From an uncultured Planococcus sp. (GTDB lineage: Bacteria; Bacillota; Bacilli; Bacillales_A; Planococcaceae), in NCBI GenBank assembly GCA_947493585.1, contig CANLRI010000005.1, positions 109,471-173,470 of the forward strand: 64,000 nt of DNA, written 5' to 3'. The notes under the pieces were generated by a model that saw only the letters and a list, made by a program, of their open reading frames with translations, did no database searches and had not been told where the DNA came from. Position numbers and translations under genes: made by a program. Positions within the stretch are counted from its first letter, which is position 1, and the number at the start of each line of letters is the position of its first letter. Shown here in pieces: positions 26,671-35,054 of the stretch.

Positions 26671-27881
26671 CGCTGGTCCTCCAATGCCATCATCTTGCGT
26701 ATCTTCGCTTCCGCTTCCGCGCGCAGTTCCTCCTGCAGCCCGTCGTTCAACTGCGGCAGGAAACGCCCGCTTTTCGGATGGTTGTAAAGTTCCTTTAGCG
26801 CCTGTTTCCAGACGTCTCCCCCCCAGTCTTCCAAGCGGTTTGCAAGCTGTTTTCCAAAAGGCGATAACTCCTCTGATAGGATATTCCTATCCAGGTGCAC
26901 CTTGGAAATATGAACGAACCGCTCTCCCTCACTAAGTGCTTCACGTACTGCATCCACGAGCTCTTCCCGTGAAATCTCATCTAGCATATGAATCATTGCT
27001 TCATCCAGATTTTGGAGCTCCAGTTCCGCCACGAGCGCCTCAGCGTCATGCGCTTCGAGCTGCTCTTTGACAATGCTGAATAATTCATTCATATGCTGGA
27101 CACTGCTGCAATCGACACTGATTCGATCAAAGCGCACCGCTTCTGCTGCAATGAATTTCAGATCGGCATGGCCATCCGTCAGCACGACATCATAAAAACC
27201 TTTAGGGCCGGATTCTTTCCTGTGGCGCCCTTGCAGATTCCCGGGATAAATAATTGGTGGATCCATCGATAACTGCTGTCGTTTATGGATGTGGCCAAGC
27301 GCCCAATAATCGTAGTTTTTGGCTAGCAATTGCTCTTTGCGAAACGGTGCGTAAACGGCGTGTTCTGTATCACTTTCCTCAGAGCCGTGGAGCATGCCGA
27401 TTTGGATAACGCCGGACTCTTTACTTGGATAATGTTCTATCATCGATTCTGTTACATGCCGGCGGCCGTAGCTAAACCCGGCAATTTTCACCGTTGCGCC
27501 ACTCACTTCTAACGCAATATTTTCTACGCTGTCCTGGAACACATGGACATTTGACGGCAATTCAAAACTAGCCGCACCTCCACTTAAATGATCGTGGTTG
27601 CCGTGGCTTAAAAAAACGGGAATTCCAGCTTCCTCTAATTGCTCCATGCCTTGCTGAAAACGATGCTGCGCGCGCAAGTTGCGATCTTCTCCGTCGTAGA
27701 CGTCTCCAACAATCAATAAAAAATCTGGCCGGGTTTCGAGCGTATAGGAAATCAACTGTTCAAAAGCGGCCAATGTGCTATTTTGCAATGTTTTCCATTG
27801 TTCGGCACCTAGCCCTCGCATGCCGCTAAACGGGCTGCCGAGATGCAAATCAGCGCTGTGGATAAATCGAATGCTTGCCAT
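26667..27881 (-). CDS. yhaO: Metallophosphoesterase YhaO (SbcD/Mre11-like nuclease)
   Basis: This 404-residue calcineurin-like phosphoesterase carries the metal motifs HSADLHLG, VGDVYDGED, SHGNHDHLS, LHGSEES and LGHIHKRQ in order in its first 210 residues. The C-terminal part (to the end) is the YhaO cap region. It is the likely nuclease partner of YhaN. The start at MASIRFIHSADLHLG is preferred: GGGGAT lies 6 bases upstream, while an ATG four codons earlier has nothing. It is the first gene of the operon. Confidence 0.9.
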   Translation of the reverse strand: MASIRFIHSADLHLGSPFSGMRGLGAEQWKTLQNSTLAAFEQLISYTLETRPDFLLIVGDVYDGEDRNLRAQHRFQQGMEQLEEAGIPVFLSHGNHDHLSGGAASFELPSNVHVFQDSVENIALEVSGATVKIAGFSYGRRHVTESMIEHYPSKESGVIQIGMLHGSEESDTEHAVYAPFRKEQLLAKNYDYWALGHIHKRQQLSMDPPIIYPGNLQGRHRKESGPKGFYDVVLTDGHADLKFIAAEAVRFDRISVDCSSVQHMNELFSIVKEQLEAHDAEALVAELELQNLDEAMIHMLDEISREELVDAVREALSEGERFVHISKVHLDRNILSEELSPFGKQLANRLEDWGGDVWKQALKELYNHPKSGRFLPQLNDGLQEELRAEAEAKIRKMMALEDQR

Positions 27882-27937
27882 CGTGATCCCCATTTCAAAA
27901 GCGAATATTTGTTCTTATCTTACCATTTCTGCGGGCG

Positions 27938-27972
27938 AAAAAAAACTGCCTGCGGCAACTTCCCGCAAGCAT
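27938..27972 (-). terminator. Terminator of yhaQ-yhaP
   Basis: TGCTTGCGG/CCGCAGGCA stem (one mismatch) with an eight-base T-run on the minus strand, just after the yhaP stop. Confidence 0.8.
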
Positions 27973-27980
27973 CAACTTCG

Positions 27981-29231
27981 TTATTTTTCGTTGCCAAGCT
28001 TGATTGCCCGGCGGATATCTTTCAAAGATTGAGAAGAACCGTACATCAACACGCCGCCGCGATAAACACGGGCGCCGAACCAGCCCAGTATGCCGATCGT
28101 CAACAGCATAATCGCAATCGACAAGAGCGGCTCCCATAACGGAATGTCGAGCAATCCGACACGCAGAAACATAACGAGTGGCGCGAAAAACGGGATATAG
28201 GAAGCGACCGTTACATAACCTGCTTCCGGCATGGAGATGCCCGAGAACGCGATGAAAGAGGCGATGATGATCAAAATCATCATCGGCAGCATCAACTGCT
28301 GAACGTCTTCTGTCCGGCTGACGAGCGAACCGAGCAACGCCGCAAGCACCGCATAAAGGAAATAGCCCAGCAAAAAGAACAGGATGGCGTAGAAGAAGGT
28401 GCTGAACTTCACTTCGGAAAAGCCCATGACGCTAAATATGCCTTCCGTCAGGTCCGAGCCCGAACTTTGGATGGCCAAATACCCGGCAAATGCGAAAATC
28501 ATCATCTGCAAAATGCCGAGCGAGCCGATGCCCGCAATTTTCGCAAACATATGCTTGACTGGGGAGACGCTGGAAATCAAAATTTCCATAACACGCGACG
28601 ACTTCTCATTTGCCACTTCCATGGCGATCATATTCGGGTAATAAATGACCGCGATATAGATGACCATGATCAGAATGTAGACGAGGCCGCGCGCTTGGCT
28701 TAATTCTTCTTGAGATTTGGAAGACTCGGCAAGCGCTTCACGTTCCATTTCAACCGGCGCAAACAACTGGGCAAGCTCTGTTTCTTCGAGCTCCAGCTGC
28801 TCAGCAACACGTGCCGTCTGCAGGCTCTGGAGCGCATTTTCCAGTTCAGCGGCTTGAGCGGATTCAGTGGCAGACTCCGCTACATAACGGGCAGTGATCT
28901 CATCAGCGCCTTCGATAATAAGAAAAGCGTCCATTTCACCTGCTTCCACATCCACCCTCAATTGTTCTTCAGAAAGTTCGCTCGCTTCCAGTTGAATGGC
29001 GCTGTCTTGCTGGTCGAGCTGGGCTTGCAAGGCTTCAGTATACTGTCCTGTTTCATCCACCACTTGAAGCGTTTGCTGTGAACCATCATCTCCATCGAAT
29101 GACTCGATGATCGACGGCAGATTGGCCAGCAGGAAAAATGAAGCGACAACGACCAGCGTGGTGATCATGAACGATTTCGTCATCGCTTTCGTTTTAAATG
29201 CCTGTTTGAAAATGATCCAAAAACTATACAT
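27981..29231 (-). CDS. yhaP: ABC-2 type transporter permease YhaP (NatB-like)
   Basis: This 416-residue permease has one N-terminal membrane helix, a large acidic extracytoplasmic domain (about residues 45-185) and five to six C-terminal helices, as in NatB. With YhaQ it forms an exporter related to the Na+ exporter NatAB. The start MYSFWIIFKQAF is chosen: AAGGTGG lies upstream and it overlaps the end of yhaQ by 8 bases. An upstream in-frame extension lies wholly inside yhaQ and is not used. Confidence 0.88.
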   Translation of the reverse strand: MYSFWIIFKQAFKTKAMTKSFMITTLVVVASFFLLANLPSIIESFDGDDGSQQTLQVVDETGQYTEALQAQLDQQDSAIQLEASELSEEQLRVDVEAGEMDAFLIIEGADEITARYVAESATESAQAAELENALQSLQTARVAEQLELEETELAQLFAPVEMEREALAESSKSQEELSQARGLVYILIMVIYIAVIYYPNMIAMEVANEKSSRVMEILISSVSPVKHMFAKIAGIGSLGILQMMIFAFAGYLAIQSSGSDLTEGIFSVMGFSEVKFSTFFYAILFFLLGYFLYAVLAALLGSLVSRTEDVQQLMLPMMILIIIASFIAFSGISMPEAGYVTVASYIPFFAPLVMFLRVGLLDIPLWEPLLSIAIMLLTIGILGWFGARVYRGGVLMYGSSQSLKDIRRAIKLGNEK

Positions 29232-30126
29232 GGGCACGCCCCACCTTTTCGATGAAGATCTCTTCGAGGCTTGGCTCTTCCAATGCAAACTGGCGCACTG
29301 GGCCGAGCTCTAAAGCACGGGCAAGCAAGTACTGGCCGACCGCTTCATCGGCAATGCGGAACACGCCGCCATCTCGCTGTGCTGTAAATTTCTCGACGCC
29401 CGTCAACTCGCCGAGTGTGGTAATGTCGGCGTCACTATGGATACGGACGTTTTGTTTGCCAAATGTGCGTTTCACTTCCCGTATCGATCCGTGAACGACG
29501 AGTTTCCCTTTGTCCAAGATGCTCATGTCGTCGCATAATTCTTCGACATGGTCCATGCGGTGGCTGGAAAAAACAATCGTCGCCCCTTGCTTTTGAAAAT
29601 CGAGTATCGCTTTTTTCAGCATTTCCACATTGACAGGATCCAGCCCGGAAAACGGCTCATCCAGGATCAATAGTTTCGGGTTATGTAGGAGAGACGCAAT
29701 CAACTGGATTTTTTGCTGATTGCCTTTCGATAATTCTTCCACTTTCTTATTGGCATAATGAGGCACTTCAAAGCGCTCCAGCCAATCTTTTGCGCCTTGT
29801 TCCGCTTGTTTTTTATCCATGCGCCGGAGCCTAGCCAAATAAACGAGCTGGTCTTGCACTTTCATCTTTGGATACAAGCCGCGCTCTTCCGGTAAATAGC
29901 CGATATCCGGGCTGTCTGCGTAGCTGATGCGGCGGCCCTGCCACAACACCTCGCCTTGTGTCGGTGTAAGCAGCCCGAGCGCCATGCGAAAAGTCGTCGT
30001 CTTGCCGGCCCCGTTCGCGCCGAGAAAACCGTGCATCTGCCCCTCGGCTACATCCAGGGAGATATCGTCTACAGCTGTAAAGTCGCCAAATTGTTTTGTG
30101 GCATTTTTAATCGATAAAGTCATCAT
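29224..30126 (-). CDS. yhaQ: ABC transporter ATP-binding protein YhaQ (NatA-like)
   Basis: This 300-residue ABC ATPase has Walker A GANGAGKTTTF near residue 38, signature LSKGNQQKIQ and Walker B LLILDEPFSGLD. The C-terminal DUF4162-like tail ends in LEEIFIEKVG. It energises the YhaP permease. AAGGGG precedes two consecutive ATG codons, so the start is uncertain by one residue. Confidence 0.9.
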   Translation of the reverse strand: MMTLSIKNATKQFGDFTAVDDISLDVAEGQMHGFLGANGAGKTTTFRMALGLLTPTQGEVLWQGRRISYADSPDIGYLPEERGLYPKMKVQDQLVYLARLRRMDKKQAEQGAKDWLERFEVPHYANKKVEELSKGNQQKIQLIASLLHNPKLLILDEPFSGLDPVNVEMLKKAILDFQKQGATIVFSSHRMDHVEELCDDMSILDKGKLVVHGSIREVKRTFGKQNVRIHSDADITTLGELTGVEKFTAQRDGGVFRIADEAVGQYLLARALELGPVRQFALEEPSLEEIFIEKVGRAHV

Positions 30127-30247
30127 TCATGTCCCCTTTCCTCTTTTATATACGGCAGCCAAGCCGAAATGTTTCAAATTTGCAGGACATTTCCATGTAA
30201 ACCCTTTATACTTAAAATGAATAACCGTTCAGAAAGGGGTGCCAAAT

Positions 30248-30433
30248 ATGAGAACGTATAAACTGACTGCTTTTGAAAAAACCGGCGAATTGATTACAGA
30301 AGAAACTTTCACCGCAGAGACTGACGATGAGGCGAAAGAAAAAGGCCTTGCGCTGCTCGAAGAAAAAGCGCTGACCCAAAAAACCCACCGGCTCGCATCT
30401 CCAGCTGGCAAACTCCTATTGTTCCATACCTAA
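30248..30433 (+). CDS. YhzD-like small protein
   Basis: This 61-residue protein has an N-terminal beta-strand-like MRTYKLTAFEKTGE, an acidic helix and the C-terminal block KTHRLASPAGKLLLFH. The last block resembles what I recall of the YhzD family of small Bacillales proteins. AAAGGGG lies 9 bases before this ATG; a GTG three codons earlier overlaps that site. It stands alone, divergent from yhaQ, with a strong terminator. The function is unknown. Confidence 0.65.
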   Translation: MRTYKLTAFEKTGELITEETFTAETDDEAKEKGLALLEEKALTQKTHRLASPAGKLLLFHT

Positions 30434-30460
30434 AAAACACGGCCGCGGCCGTGTTTTTTC
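30433..30460 (+). terminator. Terminator of the YhzD-like gene
   Basis: AAAAACACGGCC/GGCCGTGTTTTT palindrome with T-run. Confidence 0.9.
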
Positions 30461-30483
30461 TTTTTGTTCTTTTTTCTCCATAG

Positions 30484-30515
30484 AAAAAAGAATGGCGGAA
30501 ACCCGCCATTCTTTT
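30484..30515 (-). terminator. Terminator of yhaR
   Basis: AAAAGAATGGCGG/CCGCCATTCTTTT stem with T-run on the minus strand, overlapping the yhaR stop codon. Confidence 0.85.
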
Positions 30516-31294
30516 CATTTCCCTTTAAAAGCAGGCTTGCGCTTCTCGACGAAGGCTTGTATACCTTCAAGGTGATCTGCCGTTTTACGCATCGCCGATT
30601 GCCCTGCCGCTTCACCTGTCAATACTTCATCCAACTCGGAAAGCTTCAGTCCGTGCAGGATTTCTTTCGATCTTAACATCGCTGCAACCGGGGCAGCAAG
30701 CACTTCATGCGCGTATTTCTCCGCCTGCTCCAAGCCCCTGCCTTCTGCCGTTACTTCTTCGATCAAGCCTTTAGCGAGGGCATCGTGCGCTTTTAGCACT
30801 TGCCCTGCCCAAATCAATTGCTTCGCCCGCGGCACACCGACACGCTCTTTCAAGAAGAAATGCCCGCCACCGTCCGGAATGAGCCCGATGCCGATGAAAT
30901 TCATCGCCAGTTTGCTGCTTTCTTCTGCCACTACGTAATCGCAGGCAAGCGTCATGCTAAAGCCGAGGCCTGCAGACGCACCGTGCACAGCCGCAATCGT
31001 GACTTGCGGCAGCGTGTAGAGCGCTTTGGCCAGGCGGCTGACATCTTCCATGACCGCATCGATATCCATTGGATTGTCGGGATTGACCATTTCCTTGATA
31101 TCGCCCCCGGCAGAAAAAGCACGCCCCGTCCCGTGGATAATCAGTACATGAACCGATTGGTCATTTTTCAAGCTTTCAAAGCAATCCGCGAGTTCTCCCA
31201 TCATTTTTGCATTCATCGCATTCATCGAATCCGGACGGTTCAATACCAAATGGGCAAGCCGCCCATCTTTTTTCAGCATAATTGTTTGATACAT
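30515..31294 (-). CDS. yhaR: Enoyl-CoA hydratase/isomerase family protein YhaR
   Basis: This 259-residue crotonase-fold protein aligns with the hydratase family throughout. However, the two catalytic glutamates of hydratases are replaced: the first by Ser in GLGFSMTLACD and the second by Asn in LAMNFIGIG. It keeps the LIPDGGG segment with an Asp, as in the isomerase PaaG, so isomerase rather than hydratase activity is likely. The N-terminal HLVLNRPDSMNAMNA and C-terminal EKRKPAFKGK are typical of the family. Upstream lies a long hairpin holding a degenerate FadR-like palindrome. B. subtilis yhaR has the same neighbours. Confidence 0.85.
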   Translation of the reverse strand: MYQTIMLKKDGRLAHLVLNRPDSMNAMNAKMMGELADCFESLKNDQSVHVLIIHGTGRAFSAGGDIKEMVNPDNPMDIDAVMEDVSRLAKALYTLPQVTIAAVHGASAGLGFSMTLACDYVVAEESSKLAMNFIGIGLIPDGGGHFFLKERVGVPRAKQLIWAGQVLKAHDALAKGLIEEVTAEGRGLEQAEKYAHEVLAAPVAAMLRSKEILHGLKLSELDEVLTGEAAGQSAMRKTADHLEGIQAFVEKRKPAFKGK

Positions 31295-31296
31295 AA

Positions 31297-31359
31297 GAAA
31301 AAGACACCCCTTCGTAAAAATGAATTAGCATTCATCTTTACGTATTCGGTGTCTTTTCC
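31297..31359. promoter_or_regulatory. Long imperfect hairpin between yheA and yhaR
   Basis: Arms GAAAAAGACACC and GGTGTCTTTTCC, CGTAAA and TTTACG, ATGAAT and ATTCAT nest around the loop TAGC. On the minus strand it ends in GGTGTCTTTTTC, so it can act as the yheA terminator. Its descending arm contains AAGGGGTG, the only ribosome binding site candidate for yhaR, so folding could also hide that site. Confidence 0.65.
31317..31334. promoter_or_regulatory. Degenerate FadR-like site upstream of yhaR
   Basis: On the minus strand TGAATGCTAATTCATTTT matches 11 of 14 arm positions of the FadR consensus. It is much weaker than the operator at 4522-4539 but lies before a crotonase gene, a plausible FadR target. 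Confidence 0.4.
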
Positions 31360-31381
31360 GTAAATCCTTTTTTTGCTGGAA

Positions 31382-31729
31382 TTACATGCTTTCGTAAAGT
31401 GATTGAACCGGCTTGATCAATACACGGTTTACTTCTTCGATCATCTGGCTAAGGCCCATTTCAGCTTCGAGCATAGACAAGATTTTCGGGTTTTCCTGAG
31501 CAGCTTGTGCTGTCGCTTGAGCACCCATCATTTCTTCTTCCGTGATTTCTTCGCCTTGCTGCTGCTTCTGCTGCAATGTGACTTGCAAATCGCGGAATTT
31601 CTTGAACAATTCGTTTGCTTCGTTGTCAGCTGTTACTTCTGCAACTGCCTGTTCGAGTTTTTGGAATTCCTCTGTTGAACGGAATGTTGATTCCAATTTG
31701 TTAATGTCGTCATAAATGTTTACTGCCAT
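31382..31729 (-). CDS. yheA: YlbF/YmcA family protein YheA
   Basis: This 115-residue all-helical protein of the Com_YlbF family (B. subtilis YheA has 117 residues) has the Gln/Glu-rich middle QQKQQQGEEITEEEMMG and the C-terminal LIKPVQSLYES. Its relatives YlbF and YmcA form a complex that affects RNase Y and development; the role of YheA itself is unknown. AGAGGAG lies upstream of ATG. It follows yheB by 13 bases. Confidence 0.88.
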   Translation of the reverse strand: MAVNIYDDINKLESTFRSTEEFQKLEQAVAEVTADNEANELFKKFRDLQVTLQQKQQQGEEITEEEMMGAQATAQAAQENPKILSMLEAEMGLSQMIEEVNRVLIKPVQSLYESM

Positions 31730-31742
31730 GTAAATCTCTCCT

Positions 31743-32891
31743 CTACCCTAAATTCAGCACCGTGACGAGCAAACCCTGGAGTATGCCGATAAAGCCCCCC
31801 AGAAATGCGCCCAGTACCGTGATCATCTTGAATTCTCTCCGTGAAATCCCGAGCACCAATTCTTCCAATCGGCTGAGCGGCAGAGAATCGACTTGCTGTC
31901 TGACCATATTTTCCATGTCGATTTTCAATATGGTCTCTTCTAACTTCTGCTCTCCCATTTCAAACGCGAAGTCCGTAATGAGAGGCGTAATATTGACACT
32001 TGTCCATTCTAACCCTCGAGGCCATGTCTCTGCAAGTGATGCGTCCAGCCTACGGGAAATGCCTGCCTGATCGCGGACATATTGCTTGATGGCTGCCATT
32101 GCTGGCTCAGCATCGAATTCCTTCAACAACTCGTCTGCGCGCTTGTCTTGCAGCTTCTCCCATTCGCGAAACGCCAGAGTACCGAGCAGCTCGAAAGTTT
32201 TCGGGGAGTTGAGGAATTTGATGACTTCCGATTGGGTCTTATTCGTGATTGACTGAGAATCCCCGAATAAATTGTGGAGCACTGTCCCGAAACGGCCCCG
32301 TGATACTAGGAATTCATCCAGTAAACTTTTGACGGTCTGCCGTCCCGCAGGCGATGCAAAATAATCCGAGCCTCTGCCGATCGCATATTTAACGCCGCTG
32401 AAAACCTTCTCTTCGATTCCGGGCTTCCAAGCTTCCGGCAGCAATTCCCGGACGGTTTTACCGGCAATATAGTCGTCTATAGCGTCCCGGTTGCGGTCGA
32501 CCAATCCATCAAGTTTCGCTTCAAGCTTTTGGTCAATGTCTTGTTGATTGGCAAGCTCCAGCCATTCGTTAAACGTGCGGGGCGAAGAAAACAAATGCAA
32601 GTCCAATTGGCGATTGAGCCAATTCTCGGTTTTCTTATGCATCGCTTCATTGAAAAAGCGTTTTTTGAACGTTTCCGGCGTCAGCAAATGTTCGACCACA
32701 GTACGGCCGAGCTGGCGCGACAATTCATCGCGGCGCTTCGGGATCAGCCCGGGCGTGAATGGCAGCCGGAACTTGCCGATGTATTTCGCTTCGTATGGCC
32801 AGAACAGCATTTTGATGGCTAAATGGTTGGTCATGCCGCCGATCAAAGCGCCGATCAGCGCCATCAGCACTAATGTCAGTAGAATATTCAA
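31743..32891 (-). CDS. yheB: DUF445 membrane protein YheB
   Basis: This 382-residue protein has membrane segments only at the ends (about residues 3-22 and 360-380) and a long helical middle. It carries the DUF445 start IGALIGGMTNHLAIKMLFWPY and the conserved TPGLIPKRRDELSRQLG. The length is near B. subtilis YheB (377). TTG is the only workable start codon; its ribosome binding site (GAGTGA) is weak. The function is unknown. Confidence 0.85.
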   Translation of the reverse strand: MNILLTLVLMALIGALIGGMTNHLAIKMLFWPYEAKYIGKFRLPFTPGLIPKRRDELSRQLGRTVVEHLLTPETFKKRFFNEAMHKKTENWLNRQLDLHLFSSPRTFNEWLELANQQDIDQKLEAKLDGLVDRNRDAIDDYIAGKTVRELLPEAWKPGIEEKVFSGVKYAIGRGSDYFASPAGRQTVKSLLDEFLVSRGRFGTVLHNLFGDSQSITNKTQSEVIKFLNSPKTFELLGTLAFREWEKLQDKRADELLKEFDAEPAMAAIKQYVRDQAGISRRLDASLAETWPRGLEWTSVNITPLITDFAFEMGEQKLEETILKIDMENMVRQQVDSLPLSRLEELVLGISRREFKMITVLGAFLGGFIGILQGLLVTVLNLG

Positions 32892-32912
32892 CTAAGGTCA
32901 CTCATTTCTTCT

Positions 32913-32940
32913 TTGTCTATTGCGCCGCTTCCCCTATAAT
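32913..32940 (+). promoter_or_regulatory. Sigma-A promoter of the yheE gene
   Basis: TTGTCT and TATAAT separated by 16 bases, 29 bases before the start. Confidence 0.75.
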
Positions 32941-32968
32941 GGAAAGAGACGATCAAAGGGGGACTCCA

Positions 32969-33172
32969 ATGCTGCAGCATTTTAAATTCAAGCCGATGTT
33001 CGAGGACAGCCGGCTGCCCGGCTGGAACATCTCATTCTTTTACCGCAATGAACGCATTCGCGGCGAGTATCATCCAGACGGCTCGATTGTTTGGCAATCC
33101 GCTCCGCCTCAGGATGAGGAAGCCATCAAGAAGATGGTCCATGAGCTGATGCTCTATCATGTATACGATTGA
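32969..33172 (+). CDS. yheE: YheE family protein
   Basis: This 67-residue soluble protein begins MLQHFKFKPMFED and includes GWNISFFYRNERIRGEY and a C-terminal acidic helix, as in YheE (DUF5342). The start is set by AAGGGGG 6 bases upstream; the frame is open 32 codons further up but only across the promoter. It has its own promoter and terminator. The function is unknown. Confidence 0.8.
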   Translation: MLQHFKFKPMFEDSRLPGWNISFFYRNERIRGEYHPDGSIVWQSAPPQDEEAIKKMVHELMLYHVYD

Positions 33173-33200
33173 AGTGCCGGGAAAGTTCCGGCACTTTTTT
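33172..33200 (+). terminator. Terminator of yheE
   Basis: AGTGCCGG/CCGGCACT stem with a 7-base loop and T-run. Confidence 0.9.
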
Positions 33201-33280
33201 CATTTTTGCCATGAGCCGTAGCTATATTATAAAGATAGAGCCGCCCGTTTCACAACAATAGCGATTTGCTTCCCTTAAAA

Positions 33281-33303
33281 AGAAAAAAAAGGGGTGGCCC
33301 CTT
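33281..33303 (-). terminator. Terminator of bmrCD
   Basis: AAGGGG/CCCCTT short stem with loop CCA and an eight-T run on the minus strand, overlapping the bmrD stop. Confidence 0.75.
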
Positions 33304-35053
33304 ACCCAACGTTCTGGGTAGAAGCCATCCCTGATTGGATGCGATACATCTGACGGTAAATGCCATCATGATCCATCAATTGATCATGTGTGCCGGATTC
33401 GGCGATTTCGCCCCGGTCGAGCACCAAGATGCGGTCTGCATTCTTGATGGTCGACAAACGGTGGGCGATGATGAACGTCGTACGGCCTTTCTTCAATACA
33501 TCCATCGCATGCTGGATGATTTCCTCTGTTTCCGTATCGATATTTGACGTCGCTTCGTCCAGGATCAAAATCGCTGGATCGAATGCGAGTGCCCGTGCAA
33601 ATGACACGAGCTGGCGCTGTCCGGAAGAAAGCGTGCTGCCTTTTTCCACAACCGGCTCATCGATGCCCCTTGGCAAATGCTTCGTGACGCGCTCGCCGCC
33701 GACCGCGGCCAGTGCCGCTTGCGCTTTTTCACGGCTGACGCGTTCGTCTCCAAGCGTAATATTGGATTCGATTGTCCCTGTGAACAAATACGGGTCCTGC
33801 AAAACGATCCCCATATGTTCACGCACCGCCTGCCTTGGCAGATCATTGACATTGACCCCGTCAATCAAAATCTGCCCTTTTGTCGCATCGTAAAAACGGA
33901 ACAGCAAGTTCATGATCGAACTTTTACCTGATCCTGTATGACCGACAAGTGCGACAGTCTCCCCTTGTTTCGCTTCGAAAGACAAATCCTTCAATACATA
34001 TTCTTCATCTTTATATGCAAACCAGACGTTTTCAAAGCTGACATTGCCTTGGTAACGCTCGATCCGATCGTCGCTGACCGGTTCCCCGGGGCGGTCGAGC
34101 AAGCGGAACACCCGCTCAGCTGCCACGAGTGATTGTTCCAGACGGCTGAATTGGTTGACGATGCCGCTGATCGGATTGAACAGCCGGATGATGTAATCGA
34201 CGAACGCGTACAAGACGCCGACTGTGACAACCGTGTTACCGGTCATGGAAGCACCGCCGAAATACCAAATGAACAGAACGAAGATCATTGAGCGCAAGAC
34301 GCCGACCATATTATGCGAGGCCGCCGCTTCTAGCACCAATAACTTCTGCTGGAATTTGAAGTGCTTTTGGTTGAGTTCTTCAAATTCGCCTTTCATCTGC
34401 TTCTCGCGCCGGAACGCCTGGATGATGCTCATGCCTTGGATCGATTCGTTGATCATGGCATTCATTTCGCTGACTTTTTCCCTTACGATATGATTGAAGT
34501 TTGAAGCGTATTTTCTATAAATGAGCATCCATGCATACAAGAGCGGCACGAGCACGAAGGCAATTGCCGCCATGCGCCAGTCCAGATAGAATAGAGCAGC
34601 ATAGATTCCTGCCATATACATGAAGCTTGTCGCGAATTGCGCAAGCACCGTGACGAACAACTCGCGGATCGCTTCGGTGTCGTTGGTGATGCGCGCAACC
34701 ACTTTCCCTGCCGGCAAATTATCGAAATAGCTGATCGGCAAGCGTTGGACATGTTCGAAGACATCGGTCCTCATTTTACGGATAACACGGTTTGCGCCTT
34801 TTTGCAGCAAAATATACTGCAGATAGCGGAACACGGCCGTAACGACCGATAAGCCAAAGAACAAAGCCAAAAGCTGTGCGATCGGGCCAAACTCAATTGC
34901 CCCGGCTCCCGAGATGTGTTCATCGATGATTTCCATGGCGATCAAAGGCGCTGCCAAATCGGCAGCTACCGCCACAGCCAGGAACACCAATCCCCAGATG
35001 ATAACGCTCTTAAATTGCAATGCATAATTCGTTAATCGTTTTCCTGTCCCCAT
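33302..35053 (-). CDS. bmrD: Multidrug ABC exporter half-transporter BmrD (YheH-like)
   Basis: This 583-residue half-transporter has six membrane helices (about residues 15-300) and an ABC domain with Walker A GHTGSGKSS, signature TLSSGQRQL and Walker B LILDEATSNID, whose catalytic Glu is present. It pairs with the next gene to form a heterodimer like B. subtilis BmrCD. The B. subtilis subunit is about 673 residues because of an extracellular domain; that insertion is missing here, the first loop being of normal length. The start follows GGAGG at 9 bases and is one base after the bmrC stop. Confidence 0.87.
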   Translation of the reverse strand: MGTGKRLTNYALQFKSVIIWGLVFLAVAVAADLAAPLIAMEIIDEHISGAGAIEFGPIAQLLALFFGLSVVTAVFRYLQYILLQKGANRVIRKMRTDVFEHVQRLPISYFDNLPAGKVVARITNDTEAIRELFVTVLAQFATSFMYMAGIYAALFYLDWRMAAIAFVLVPLLYAWMLIYRKYASNFNHIVREKVSEMNAMINESIQGMSIIQAFRREKQMKGEFEELNQKHFKFQQKLLVLEAAASHNMVGVLRSMIFVLFIWYFGGASMTGNTVVTVGVLYAFVDYIIRLFNPISGIVNQFSRLEQSLVAAERVFRLLDRPGEPVSDDRIERYQGNVSFENVWFAYKDEEYVLKDLSFEAKQGETVALVGHTGSGKSSIMNLLFRFYDATKGQILIDGVNVNDLPRQAVREHMGIVLQDPYLFTGTIESNITLGDERVSREKAQAALAAVGGERVTKHLPRGIDEPVVEKGSTLSSGQRQLVSFARALAFDPAILILDEATSNIDTETEEIIQHAMDVLKKGRTTFIIAHRLSTIKNADRILVLDRGEIAESGTHDQLMDHDGIYRQMYRIQSGMASTQNVG

Positions 35054-35054
35054 C

